Assembly (NCBI GenBank): GCA_013365325.1
Contig: JABVXV010000121.1
Coordinates: 1 to 64,000, forward strand
Source: Dipetalonema caudispina
Lineage: Eukaryota; Nematoda; Chromadorea; Rhabditida; Onchocercidae
Length of the DNA: 64,000 bases
Direction of reading: 5' to 3'
This document shows, piece by piece, positions 26,701 to 39,700 of the stretch (its first letter is position 1; every line of letters begins with the position of its first letter). The translations under genes were made by a program, and so were the position numbers. The notes beneath the pieces are model-generated. The model did not search any database. It saw only the letters and a list, made by a program, of their open reading frames with translations, and had not been told where the DNA came from.

Positions 26701-29700
26701 CACGAACGTATCAGTTTTGTAGTCGTCTTTATGATGGTCTTTTTTATGGTCCTGACTTTTGTCGCACATATCGTTTACCACCAGCAGTATTTGCTGATAT
26801 ATTTAATGGTCTTTCGAGTGACAGTGGTCTGCCAAGGCCGGTATTATGCCATCATCGTAAGTTAATCATTTTTCGATGATAATGTAAATGGAAATAGGGT
26901 AATAAGCTTAATAAAAGGTCATCTGTATATTCTTGATTTAGTATTAAAGCCATTCGACATAGCTTGCTATTTTCTTTGGTATGAAAATATGCCAAAATCT
27001 TAAGATATATTAATAAATCTATCTTGACTTCCCAGAAAATTACCCATATATTAAATGATATGTGCGCTTCAAAATAAGTGATATTTTGATTAAAAAATAA
27101 TTTTCAAAAAAAGGAAAAGAATGCCGTTGTGAACCATCCTACGAATTCGGTGATGCAATGCGTGTAACGTGGGATTGGCCGATAAACGATCATAGTGCCG
27201 ATGAATTCGTTGTGCATTATACTTTGAGTGATAGTGTTTTTCCCGAAGATGACAGATTGGTTATCACGTTAGTTCATCTTTTTTTATTGATGTATTCAGC
27301 AGTATAAACTGAACTTTCATGATATCCTTTATTTGTGAAAGCATAGTAGGCATAGTTTCATGAATTCCCGGCACATCGGATGACATTCGTTTGTGGTTCT
27401 ACAAATTATTTGATGATCAATGAGAAAACATAAGTAACTCTTACCTCTTTAATGAAGCAGTGATAGCGGGAATTTCTATTCTTCTAAGTTTACAATGTTG
27501 CAGGGATGAAGCATTCGCAGATTTGCCAAGTCTTCGATCGAATACAACTTATCGTGTAATGATAGAACCTAGAAATAAAATGGGTGGTGTTGAAGGTTCT
27601 TGGTTCAATTGTACGACTCCTATTCGTAAGTTTTTTTAATGTGAAATTAAATTACTTTTCAATCCGTCATTTTGTAGAAATCCTCTGCGTATAATCCGTT
27701 ACAAGGGTAGAAGTTCAAGTGTAAGTCTTCTTTAATAAAAAAACATTGGAGAAGAGTTGTCAATTTTAACGCGTTGCAGTAGGACAAATTCCGGCACCGA
27801 CTGGAGTAATGTACGAAGAATTGAATGCCACAGCTGTCCGAGTATCTTGGAATCCAATTCATCCAAATCCACGTTGGAGTACTCCGGTGGGTTACGTGAT
27901 ACAGATTCAGTCGTCATCATCTTCTGTGGCATCCGTAAAAGATATCTTTGGTACCTACTTTCTTTTTTCTAAATTTTTTTTTCTTGATTTAAAACATTAC
28001 TCACTACACACATCCTCTCAGTTGCCTAGAAAAGATGACAATTAAACAGGTTATGTGATGGCATGTTTCATGCAGCCCACACAAATGATTTTGTGGGCTG
28101 CATGAAACATGCCATCACATAACCTGTTTAATTGTCATCTTTTCTAGGCAACTGAGAGGATGTGTGTAGTGAGTAATGTTTTAAATACATCAATAAATGT
28201 TTCAGTTGATGGTATTAGTGCAACAAGCTACGTTACAACACTACAACCCAATATGTTGTACACGTTTCAAGTAGCCGCACGTTCGAGTACCGGTGATTTG
28301 GGACAACATTCCTCTCCTTATCTGTTTGCGCCATCACATATTAAGAAACTTGATAGAATAGACGTTAAAAGGCCGCAATTATTCCCGAATTCGAGTCGAG
28401 AAGGAATTTTAATTGGGATTGTTTTAATAGTGGGTTTACTAACATTGTGTTTCGGTGGTATCTGCGCTCATTTAAGGTAATAATTACTCAAATTTTCTAC
28501 CAATTTTTTTTTTCTTCAGAGATTTTCTGTAGAATAGAGAATTTTTCCCTTTTAAGATTTTTACTTTTGCGCGACTTTTCAGCTATCTAATACGTGAAAG
28601 ATTCAGGACAAGGAGTAGATACTTGAAATGTCGTGAAACAAGATGATACATGTCCTGTTTATTAGAAATTTCCCTGATTAGGTTATGCTTAAGCCTTTTT
28701 GTGGTGGAAATTTTACTTAATTTGAAACACGAAATGATTGAAATGTATAATTTCAAATCAATTTGATAATCATCTGCATTCATATTAAAATCCAATATGA
28801 TGTAGTAGGTTGGTTGTGTAAGAAAAATTACGATGAGCGTCACATATGAAGTGTTATCCTTTACCTTAAATAGTTTTGTATTTTCAGGTTAAAACGACGC
28901 AAGCTTGAAATGGGCATGAATATTAATGCGGCTAATAGAGGAACAAATGTATCACGCGATAATAATATCAACGTGAGAGATTATTACTTTTTTTATGCTT
29001 GTGTTAGACCTTTATTGTTCCTGGACGAAAAATTTCTAAATTTAAGTCGATTTAAGGCCATTATAGTTAATAGAGTGTATAGTTTCTTGTTTAAAAACTT
29101 ATTTAGTTACACAAAATATCTTCCAAGCTTTTTTCATATTTAAATGCTGTTCTCCTTGATATGACCACTAGAAAAGCTGTGTATTTTAACATACTAAACT
29201 TAAAATGACACAAGACATTTGAAACAGATATCAGTGAGAGCATTAATTTGTTTCCCATCAAAAAATAAAAGTATTTAAAAATATCAAATTTGATATTTTT
29301 GAATCTTTATTTATTTGATTTGTTTTCACTGGATTACTTTGTTTTGTTTCTTGCAGTATGAAATGGAATCATTGATTACACGACGACGAAGCGAATTGGT
29401 TGATACTGTTGATGGGATTGGTGCAAGGAATACTCCAAGTGATCCACTGATACATAATCAGCTAAATAGCATATCAAATGAAGTAGAAACGATGTGTTTA
29501 GATACAAAAGGCGGTGAACAAGGTGCCTTGCCAAGTGGCCAAGATAAATATCTGAGGTAAGGCGCAGTTTGTATGAAGATTTGGCATCAGAATTTCAAGC
29601 TTTTCTGGAAGATTAATTCTTATCTTATTAGGAATTCAGCCTCACCATTACTGGAGATATGCTGTGCTAGAACAGACATAAGATTGTTTTAATTAGTGAC

Positions 29701-31808
29701 GATGCTGCATTTTATCGAGAATTGCGTTGTTCATTAAATGATGAAAATATCTCTAACTGAGGAATTCAATTTCATGATTAAAATATATCCCGGAGATTGG
29801 GTTGGTTGACATTGTTTTCCCCTAAAAACTTTATTTTCAGATTGTTAAATGATAAGAAACAACTGCAACGATTCAAGGAGTGCTTCTTATTTAATGGTTT
29901 ATCAGAGGAACCACACGTTAAGGTTTGCCCTCGGATACACTTTTTTCATGCACGTATTTGCATGCAGATGTTATGATTAAATTAATCTGCACACTTCGGC
30001 AGATTGCCTGCTAATAAATTTGTGTTTTATTGCCATTCAGCTATTACCATGATTGCCGGATCGGTCGTTTCTGCGGGTCACTTCGTAGTTTTGAAGTGTT
30101 GTTAGCTCTGGATTCTGCTGAAAGAAGCTTATCATTTTTTTTACTTCATTGTGGATTGAAGTTCGGTTAATTGAGGGGTACAGTTTTCCTCGACATCACG
30201 AGGACAAGGTTTGCTTAAAACCAAGTCACATGCTTAATTATTGTTGTTATCTTAATGAAATTATATGCCTTGGGGTGAATCTTAAGATAATATAAATGAC
30301 AAAAAAGGAAAGGAAAATGTGTTCTAAGGCAAGCTGAGTCATAACGGGCGTTGCCTACATTGCATGTGTGTTATTTTTTTCAGAGCCACATATCTTGCAG
30401 AAAGAAGACGAGGAATGTAAGCCGACGAAATGAGCCGTTCGCGATTGTGGCGAAAAGATCGAATTACAAATTGCTGGATTCGAAATGGATGCGAGCAGCT
30501 TGTAGTACTTCAGATCCATGGACTGGAAGTTTGCCGTCTAAGAAACAAATGTAAGAAAATAATCATTCCTGGATGCAATTTATCGATATCCATCGATCTC
30601 TAAAAACTCATGAAATCACTGAACTAGTTACCTGGTTTAAGTACAGCTTGGTTAGATTTTTGGTATTTGAATCTCCCGGCTGTTATTCACATATTGTGTT
30701 GTCACTTCTTACTATGGTCTTTTTTTCAGAGTGGGACTTGATTCTGCATCAACAAGGGCAGTGAAGACATGTTATCTAATGACGGGTCGCATGTCAGTAA
30801 GTAATTTTGAGATTGGCATTATGATGCCACGTTTTTTATCGAAATTGGCTGCTTTGTCAGACATTACACGACGGAGTACAACAAGTCATATGGAATCGCT
30901 AAATCAAGGAACTTCCTACACCAGTATTATTTGTCCACGATCAACTTCAGTACAATCACTTTATCAGGTATTTATTTAGTCCCATTTTGAAGTATTTGTG
31001 AATTATAATTAGTCTGGAATCTCCATTTTGTTGTAGCTGTCCGTATAGAAATTTTTTTGATAATTTTTCTGTTAATGCAGCTACGTTGGTATGTATTGAG
31101 TATGAAATCAAGTTTAAGTCATTAGACTTTGGATTTGTTTAGATTACAGAAAGTTTAATAAATTATGAAGAAAGACACGGATAAGTTAATTGTGTTTCTT
31201 TTGACACTTTCTTGAACTTTTATCATCAAATGCGCTCCTTCATGATTCGTTTGAAATTTCAGCAGAACGGTTTTATCGAACAAAGAAATGATAGTGTAAA
31301 GACAAGCGCTCCTATTACGACTAATAATTATGTGAATTATCCATGCAACACTCCTTCCAGTCAATCATTGTAAGTGTGAATTTTTCTATTTTTGAATATG
31401 TTGGAATCATTTTGTAATGGGCTAAATATGAATAATGCAAATACTTCTGCTTGCAAAAATCGTCCTAAAGTCTGAATAATTCTCCTAATAATCTCAATAA
31501 CTATGGGAGGAGGAGAAAGTAGGGATAGTAATTTTGCAATCGTTTGCTTTAATTGATTTTGTATGTGTTTTCTATATGTAAATTTCAGAACTTGGTACGA
31601 TGCTGGATCAGTTGAAAATGATGGCATTATGCGGCTACCTCGTGATGCATCTAAGCTATACGGTAATAGCAACAAGGGAGCAACGGCGTTTTGTTGTTCA
31701 TCGATGCCGAATCTTACTGATTCGGGAATTGTATATGATGAGATGCATTTTCCTCGTCAACCTCCTCTTTCACCTCTTCCATTGGATAATAAGCATTTGG
31801 AAAGGTAA
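16404..31808 (+). CDS. Ig/fibronectin III single-pass membrane receptor (4 Ig + 5 FN3), 29 exons
   Basis: Likely a neuronal or adhesion-type surface receptor; the ligand is unknown. Exons whose phases all match: 16404-16566, 16787-16988, 17854-18121, 18437-18609, 19051-19182, 19407-19534, 19877-20032, 20436-20573, 20874-21037, 23238-23348, 23435-23556, 23871-23965, 24192-24389, 24691-24796, 25003-25094, 25639-25814, 26080-26265, 26700-26856, 27114-27267, 27504-27625, 27780-27950, 28206-28476, 28888-28972, 29357-29556, 29841-29922, 30384-30550, 30730-30967, 31263-31369, 31589-31808; about 1,527 residues. An N-terminal hydrophobic segment (about residues 31-52) acts as signal or anchor. Ig cores show Cys..Trp..Cys: LTVTC/VTWW/GLYRC, FRLEC/IVWY/GHYRC, VILEC/GKYTC, IRLRC/INWY/GLYQC. 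Five FN3 units follow (about residues 586-1125; motifs LEISWEH, VTWDWP, VRVSWNP). The membrane span is near 1138-1158, followed by a basic stop-transfer RLKRRK and a tail of about 365 residues with no enzyme domain. The start at 16404 is the weakest call; an upstream exon is possible. The 3' end is also open: splicing to 31975-32015 and 32145-32209 also keeps frame. Four Ig plus five FN3 resembles protogenin/Nope in the DCC group, but orthology is not shown. Confidence 0.85.
21535..22248 (-). CDS. Cyclophilin-type peptidyl-prolyl cis-trans isomerase, intronless, nested
   Basis: Catalyses cis-trans isomerisation of X-Pro bonds in protein folding. Single uninterrupted frame of 237 residues. Residues 1-68 are a Lys/Glu-rich hydrophilic extension with no signal peptide, so a cytosolic or nuclear site is likely. 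The cyclophilin domain runs from about 69 to the end. Catalytic and cyclosporin-pocket residues are present: Arg128 in FHRVIP, Phe133, Gln136 in MCQGGD, Trp194 and His199 in [10 protein letters not shown]; the conserved block [18 protein letters not shown] is intact. The loop insertion before the catalytic arginine (GKPLHYKG, 116-123) is the mark of divergent-loop cyclophilins. Met3 is an alternative start. The gene lies antisense inside the receptor intron 21038-23237. Lack of introns in an intron-rich region could mean a retrocopy, but the frame is intact. Family call is very sure; the paralogue is not identified. Confidence 0.95.
   Translation of the reverse strand: MCMQKKEVHADGDIEKAKNKKSDERIENEKRSKKAAEGDNIEAAKQIEKDGTGGADPQSKQKTKKREGRPHVFFDIIIGGKASGRIVMELFNDIVPKTAENFRCLCTGEKGMGKLGKPLHYKGCKFHRVIPEFMCQGGDLTNGDGTGGESIYGETFPDENFIEKHTGPGILSMANAGPNTNGSQFFLCTVKTDWLDGKHVVFGKVIEGMEVVKKIEVVGSEDGKTSQEVAIADCGEL
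27987..28186. repeat. Perfect inverted repeat, 95-bp arms with 10-bp loop
   Basis: The left arm 27987-28081 is the exact reverse complement of the right arm 28092-28186; the loop is 28082-28091. I checked pairing base by base from the loop outwards; it breaks at 27986/28187. The whole element lies in the receptor intron between exons ending 27950 and starting 28206, so it fills 200 of 255 intronic bases and does not alter the coding phase. It is either a real foldback or inverted duplication, or an assembly or library snapback artefact. Confidence 0.95.
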
Positions 31809-32217
31809 TCATTATTGTTATTATCATCAGTGCAACACCTCCCTTTCTATTTCCCTCAGAAATAATCCCTTTACAGGAAAAGTAATATACAGTACTTTTT
31901 AAATATCAAATTGCTCTTTGAATCATGCAACATTCTTCCTATTACCGTAACGTTTTATTTTATTCTATAATAAGAAATCCAGTTTGCTATGGAAGTGGAT
32001 ATCATAGATCTTTTGGTAAGAAAGAAAAGGGGTTCATCCTGGTGGGAAATATTGACAATTTTGTCATGTTTTCTTTTCTTCTTTTTCTAATGTAAACTCA
32101 TCTGTTTACTCTATTGCTCTACCTCAATGGCAATTTTTGTGAAGATTTCAAATGTCATCAGAAGGTCAAACTGCCAACTTATTCCATCAATGTTCATTTA
32201 TGTTGGTAATATTCATT

Positions 32218-32266
32218 GTGTGTGTGTATATATATATATATGTGTGTGTATGTGTGTATGTGTGTC
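32218..32266. repeat. (TG)n/(TA)n compound microsatellite
   Basis: TG units, then a pure TA run, then TG/TATG units. It gives false hydrophobic frames on the plus strand. Confidence 0.8.
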
Positions 32267-32604
32267 TGTTCCTTTATTTGTATGTGCGTGTATATGTATG
32301 TATGCAGAGTTTGAACGATTATTTTGACCTTGATGATAAGATGAAATAGGAAAATGTTTCATCATCAATGATTTGAAAAACTTCAAATTTTCGGGTAATT
32401 AAAAAAGCTTAAATAAATTAACTATCTGAATTTGAATCCCTTGTATGAGGAAGAGAGAGAGAAAAAGATCATAGTAGAAGAAATGTGAGCCATAAACACA
32501 GGAAAAAGAGATTTGAGACATAATTCCGAGGTAATGATGAAGGAAGCTATGCTAAAATTTGAGATATCAAAGAAAGACAAGAATTCTTGCAATTCCAAGT
32601 TTTA

Positions 32605-32635
<31 letters not shown>

Positions 32636-32865
32636 ATTGATCCAATCTGTGCATGTACAGTTGCAATCATTAGCAATCGCCTCAGTATCGGGTTTTGTTA
32701 CATGCGCTGTATTATCATTGTAACCGTTGTTATGTTAATAGTTTTGTTAATTTCCAGGTTTTTGGAATAATTATTTCAAAAAAATCTTCGAATCTTTTCA
32801 TCTGCCTCATTCTCTGAATCTGATCCGTTATTCCTTCATATTTAAGCCATCTTTCAGCAACAAAA

Positions 32866-32915
32866 CTTTCTAGCTCCTTCAAGCAAACACTTTCTAGCTC
32901 CTTTAAACAAACACT
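32866..32915. repeat. 24-bp tandem duplication
   Basis: Two adjacent copies of a unit containing CTTTCTAGCTCCTT and CAAACA, differing at two positions. On the minus strand the unit reads in frame as an eight-residue repeat (ESVCLKEL), inside the open frame 32730-32924. Confidence 0.75.
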
Positions 32916-35900
32916 TTCCTTCATGTATTTAATATATAATTTGTATCAATTTCATTTATATATTTATGATAACTACTCTGGATATATTTGAATGTATGAT
33001 ACGATATTTCATTAGCATGTATATTTATATCCATATATATTTATATCGAATTTTAAGTTTAAATTAATGATAATTTCAATTATAATCTACATGTTGTATA
33101 TACAGTGTATATTTCTTTATATCTCTTCTGGTATCACTACTTTTCCTAGTAAATTAATCATTGATTACAAGCGATTTGCCAAGTGATAATTGCTTGAAAT
33201 CGGCTTTTTTTTCGATTTTATTAGATGGGATTTTAGGGATTGTTGGTTTTTTGTTCGAAATCTAATTTAAATAGCTTGATTTAATGGTGAGTCTGGATTT
33301 TCCTGAAAATGGGCAAACTGTTGTACTTAGTTTTTTTTATTATTACTGTAAAATTCGGTTTCTCTTTTTTTATATTGTACAGTTTTCTATTGATCACTTG
33401 TTTGATCATCCACTTTAACTGACATATATTTGTTAACTAATTTGGCCATTAAAGATTTAAAATTAGGAAGTATGTGATAGGATGACGTATATATCGCATG
33501 ATACTCGTTAATTTGCATTTTTCGAAAAAAAAAAGAGTGAGAAAAAATGGAAAGTTCAACTTTTGTTCGTTCCTGCTTCATTTTACCATTTCTTTTTTGC
33601 TTTGTTGTACATCCTGTTCTGATCATATTTCCTCAAGGAGCATTTAAAAAGGAATTTTCATATTTATTAGATTATTTAACATTTGTTACTTCGACTATCA
33701 AGCGGTATACTCATAGTTGTTTCCAGTTTTCAAGTTTTTGGGTATTTCCTATGAAAAAGTATAATATATTTTCTATGAAATGTTATGGTACTTCTTCATG
33801 TCTATCACAAAAAAAAAGTTTTTCCGCTGGGTTTTTTGTTTGTATACATTCGTGGAAGATTTATTTTTTCCATGGAGTTACTTTGATTTTTAGTGGAAGT
33901 TTTGCTATTTCAAATTTGAATTGTTAAAAGTAATAGTGAAGTGGTTATTAGTAATAGTTTTTGATGATAGTATGGAAGTACCATAAGTTATCATTGGGTC
34001 AGTGTACACATCATATCTCATACTTCTCATTCCATCAGAATTTTCTGCTAAGGAGATTTTAAAGGATGAAAGATGGAAGATGGAGAATTCACGAATGGAT
34101 AAAATGTTATCCGATGAATACTTTTTTTTATCTAATGTTTCAATTTATTACATTCACCAATATTTCTATATTACAAATTGCTTATTTGCTTTTGTTATTA
34201 ATTATTTGCATACCAATTTCATCAAATGAAACAGTAATGAATGCTCTTTAATATCTTTTTCTTTTTTTTTTTTTTTTTTTTTTTTTTTTGGAAATCAACC
34301 TCTTTTAGTACTCGAAAATATTAAATAAAAAGATGGATTTATTGTATGCATGATTTGTTTATATTCTCATTTAAATATTATCATTCTGAAAAAAAAAAAG
34401 GGACCTCCTAGGTTATATAATTAATATCGTTATATTTTATTATAAGAATTTTATACAATTCTCGAAATATTCTTTCGTAAATAATTCAAGCTAATTTGTT
34501 CCTGTAACCGTTATTCACGGTATTTTACACATTTCCCCTCGTTAAAATTTTTTTTTTTTTTTTTTTTTGTTGCTTTTTTTTTTTCCTGTAATATAGTATT
34601 ATATATAAATATAAATATAAATTCAAATATAAATATATATAATAAATATATATATTTATATGTATTTGCGTGCGTATATTTATGTATAATTTTTTTGTTT
34701 TGCTCTTGTTTTTGTTTTGTTTTGCTCGAAATAAAATTGAACTTTGAATAAATAAAGCGAAAAAAACATTTGCTTTTATAAATGATATGGATAAGAATAT
34801 TTGCAAGGAAATAAATTTTGAGAATTTTTTTTTCCTTTAAATTACTTCAATTTCTTTATTTTCATTAGTTATAATAGTCAACGAAACTGAAATTCGAAAG
34901 TTGTTCATTTGTAATATCAATTGAAAATGGTATATTTAATTTTCATTGTATTAAAATTTGGGAAAATATGCCAACATAACTGTTGAATAGATTGTCATCC
35001 TATATAAAAACATATTATGAATGATTTGAAGTAAGATTAATTATCAAGAGAATAAATGATAAATTCATTTTCATGTGGAAATTGATAAAGTAAAGAATAA
35101 ACAGGAGTAGCAGTTATAAGAAGAGAGGAATTAGTTTATTAAGTATAATTATTCCTGTTTTATTTTAACAATTACAAAATTATTATTTAACAATTGCGCT
35201 GTCTTTTTGAATACTTATGTTAATTCTATTAATAAGCAATTGATTTTATTTATTATTTACATTTAGTAGTTAAGTAATATGAATAGATACATTGAAAGAT
35301 ATCATTTCATAACAATTGTAACAATTTTTTCAGTTCTTGCAAAAGGGTTTGTTTTTGAATTACCGATTTCAAATTGTATTTTAGGATGATATTGGAGAGA
35401 GAGAGTTTTTTTGAAACTTCAAAATGAAATTAAGATATGGTGAAGATCATTCAAAACAATTTTGAAATATGAATTAATGAGTATCAATAATTCTTTGAAG
35501 AGTTCATAAGTTGTTGCAATTAGTTTTGTTGCACACTTCTCATTCGTAATCTGAAATATTTTTCGAGTCTTTTTCTAAATTATATTATGCCATAAAAAAC
35601 TTCTAGCCAAACCTTTTTGTTTCATCAAGGCATAATAAATAGGAAGAAGTAATTTCTTTTGGTATAATTTGTAGTAAGGTGTATGAGTACTTGCCGCAGT
35701 AATTAATTTTGTGAGGATGAAAATATAAAAGTTGAGGAGTACTGATGGAAATTTTTGAAATTATGAAAAATAAGTTACTGTTTTTACTAAGTTTTTACTG
35801 TTTTCTGTTAAGGATTTTTTTTTTTTTTTTTTTTTTTTTTTGAGCAACGAAATTTAAAAATCATTTAGTTTATGACTTTATTGCACCTAAGGTGCTATCG

Positions 35901-36797
35901 ATTGAAAGTATGAAAACAAAGCATATGCTTACTATGATAATACACAACTCTATGGCAACAAACTAACAAATTTGCAAAATAAAAAAAGAAAAAATAGAAA
36001 TACTGTGAAAATAGTCACTAGAAGAGATACTAATGTGATGAGGCAATTCTTCAAGCAGAATAGAACAAAATAATGAAACGATGAAACTTCAAAGAAAAAA
36101 AAAGCTGAAGGAAATTAATGAATTTAAATCTCTCAAAATAATATAAAAGTGTGTTAATTACTACTACACGAGGTACGTTTCACGAACAGATTTATTGAAT
36201 AATATAAAGCGTGTTAAAATTACAGGAAAGATAGATAAAAACAAAATTATTGAAAAAAAAGAAAAAAAAAAAGTAGAATAGGATAGATGAAGTGATGATA
36301 ATGTAAACTACCACGAAAAGTAAAAAGGAAGGAATAAAGAGGTATAATAAAAAATTCACCACGAATCATAAATACCGCTACTTTGTGAACAACTTATTTA
36401 TAAAATTATTACGCATCACAGCAAACGAAAAGAAATTATAAAAGCTCGAAAAAAAAAAATAAATAAATAAATAAACACTAAGACGATGATAGTATATACT
36501 TCCAAAATAGATAAAATAGACATTAAAAATAAAACATCAAACCATAATGGAAAATTAGTTTTTTGTGTTTCAATCTGAAACATTAAAAGTCATTTTTCAA
36601 AAAACATGACAAATAAGGAGGTGACGCAAGCAAGTTTTTTTTTTCGTTCTAACTTAAATTTAGAAAATTTTTGGGTTTTTTTAAACTCATATATCTTAAG
36701 TTAAACAATTTAAATGGAAAATTCTCCTATATTATAAACAATATTCTACGAATGTACCCATTTAGGCTGAATTTTGAAAAGAAAAAAAATATTAATG

Positions 36798-39700
36798 TTA
36801 AAGTCCGCCTCCCGAGCGTAAGACTGACACTGGCTGCGGTTCGAATTCATCCAAATATCGTGCTAGTCGATTCTGTGCTATTTGTCCACCTTTCAGTCCA
36901 CTATACAACTGAAATAATCACAACAACATAACATGCAGGAATAATTTTTTTAACAAAAATCAATCTCCTTCCTTCTCATCAAACGAATTCTTTGTGATCG
37001 TCTGGTTATTCATTATTACTAAATGCTTATGATTACAGCTAGACAATTAGCGTAAATGTTAAAATGCGTTACTGTCGATAAACATATTATTAGCGATTGA
37101 ATATTGAACTTAAATAAATATTAAAAATGGCTATAACTAGAATGTATTAGGTAATTCAAGGTTAAAATCATATCAACAATGATTGACTGAAATGAGCTTA
37201 CTTGGAAAAATTCATTGAGATCAATTTCTCCATTTTTATTCAGGTCAACTTCATTGAGTAGCTCATGAAGCAAACTTTCATCGATTTTACTATCGTGTTT
37301 CTGTAAAGAAAGAAAAGAAATATTCATCGAATGGGAAGAATTGAGGAAATTTGGTTTTGTTTCCATAACAACGATGATCGAAGGTTATATGCATGTTGTC
37401 TTGAAATTATCCTTAGCGAAATTATTTCATAATTCTGACTTTTTAAGTACACTAAAGTTATTCCAAACAGCACCATACAATGGCTTACAACATTATTTAT
37501 TACCTGAAAATGACGTCTCAGATCATTTAGTGTTACGTGTCCTTTGTTTTCCTTATCCAATGTTCTGAAACGTTCTCGGGCTGCTTGCATTTCTTCTGCT
37601 GTTAAACTGATTTCCATGGAAGAAAGTGAATGGTCACGAGCATTCTGGCCCATTTCTACCTCAATAAATTCTCGAGCCATATTCAGCTGGCTCTGAAATA
37701 GACCATCGCATGAGATATCAAATAAAATGATATAAAAATATGAGAAATGGATGGTATTACTTCATGGTACTGTCAAAAAAATTTCGCACTTAATTTGCTA
37801 AATGTATTCATCAGATAATATGTCAAGCACTTCGTACATAACTGATCTATCTGAATGTGATAGATGTCGTAGTGGATGTTGCGAGAATTTCAGGCAGAAG
37901 AAAAGAAAATTCAACGATTTTTCGACTTTCAAAAAAAAAAGTTGACAATTTTATTATCACCAAAAAGGATAATAAAAAGAAATATAAGCCTTAAAGTTAA
38001 TTATATAAGGCTTGAAATAGAACAATCACCATACCATTACATGCTTCAATATATAGTATGATTCATTATTTGTCAACACTAAATATTTATTATCAGAAGA
38101 ATGTGTACCTTTTTCTCTGCTGTTGACCAGTTTAATTCTTTGCCCATAATATCTACAACCTTATCCAGTACTTCATACGCTGCATATGTATTTAGAAATG
38201 CTAGACGTAAACGACGTGCAATTACATCAACAGCAGTGCAAGCATATTCTTTCACCGCATATTTCACCTGGAATGATGCATCTCTTTACTGAAATGTTGT
38301 TTCTTATTAAGAAAATTAAAGTGAAATAAAACTTGGAGGAAAAAATTACTAAATACAGCTAACTAGTTGATCAAACGAAGTCGTTTAATGGTTGACATTC
38401 TCAGGAGCCCTTGGATGTAGTATATGTTGAACAGTATTTTCTTTAGAGAGCTATACGGTACCCTGAACAACTATCTAAAAGAACAATTCTGATAATTGCA
38501 AGAAGAAATTTTGAAAGAAAAAACCTCAGCTTCAATATATGGAAATTCTGAATGCAATCGATGTCCAATAATTGGCCACCGTTTTCCGGTAATCTTTGAC
38601 ATTCTGGCAACTGCGAATGCTTTATCACCATATGTAGAGGCCAAATGTCGTGCAACCTGAAGTTTATTTTCAAAAAACCGATCAAATTAAGGTTTTCAAG
38701 AAAAAAGTTATTTCTCTCTCCTATTCCTTCTAAAAATTAAATATTACAGGGGAACTAAAAAAGTAACAAAAGCTTCTGCAAAAGCATACATCCTCGTCAA
38801 GACCATAATCCTGCACAAGACGAATATGTAATAATGGATCCCAATTATGCGCTCCTTCAAGTAATAATCCGGCTGTAACACATTTTCGCAATGGTTGTAA
38901 ACCTGCAACTTCAACCACTTTATCCACTGTTTCTTCTGCCATATGTCTATATGTTGTCCATTTTCCGCCTGAAATACAAACTGATGGTTGGAACAAAACA
39001 TGAATTTAAATCCTGTTAATTTATCTAAGATTTATCAATAAAAATGACGACTATCAGGTAGGCAAGTGTTACCTTTCAAGAAATGGTGAAGGCTACGGGT
39101 ACGATTCTAATGTGATTTACGATACACTCACTTCGAGAGTAGTGTGCAGTCACTATCAAGATAAGCAATGGTAAGAAATTCCAAACCTGCAATTGTCACC
39201 AATCCGCTTTTTGAAACTTCGATGACGTGGTTCCGTGCCAATGATTTTGTATCTTTTTTATTAGGATCTCTTACCAACGGCCTCAGACCCGACCAAGCAC
39301 TCATTACGTCACCTCTGCGAACTGAAACCACATTTCAGTTATTTATTAGAATTAAAATTTGCAAATGGACACAGTTTTAAGAACTGAAATTCAAAAATTT
39401 GAAACTGAAATTTAATGGCAACTCCGGAAAATTCGTACCGCTAACGTCACTTGAAAGATAATTCCTTATTTCTCGGAGAATGAATTCAATGTCAACGTCA
39501 CTTGGGGACGGATGAAAAGTAAGCGGTACTGGTGCATCTGTTGTTCCTGCCACGGTCATACGTTGCCATGGAAGGAAGAATATTACACGGCCATCACTTG
39601 TCGAAGGATCAAGCAGTCCGGTAGACGATGGACTAAAATTTGGTGGCAATGTTTTATTCAAATTATTAAGTGGTATTTAATCATTAAGCAATATATAACA

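Larger units (their letters stand above)
31809..36797. other. Intergenic region between convergent genes
   Basis: This region follows the receptor stop at 31808 and precedes the 3' end of the dehydrogenase gene. It should contain both 3' untranslated regions, but AATAAA-like words are too frequent in this AT-rich DNA to pick a real polyadenylation site. Possible extra receptor exons are 31975-32015 and 32145-32209. Two open frames with some protein-like character, 33547-33927 (+) and 32730-32924 (-), have no recognised family and are treated as findings only. Long A and T runs occur at about 34260-34288 and 35816-35840. Confidence 0.6.

Noticed and set aside
36671..36931. Plus-strand frame of 86 codons
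   Set aside because: Antisense of the last dehydrogenase exon, which encodes the conserved C-terminus.
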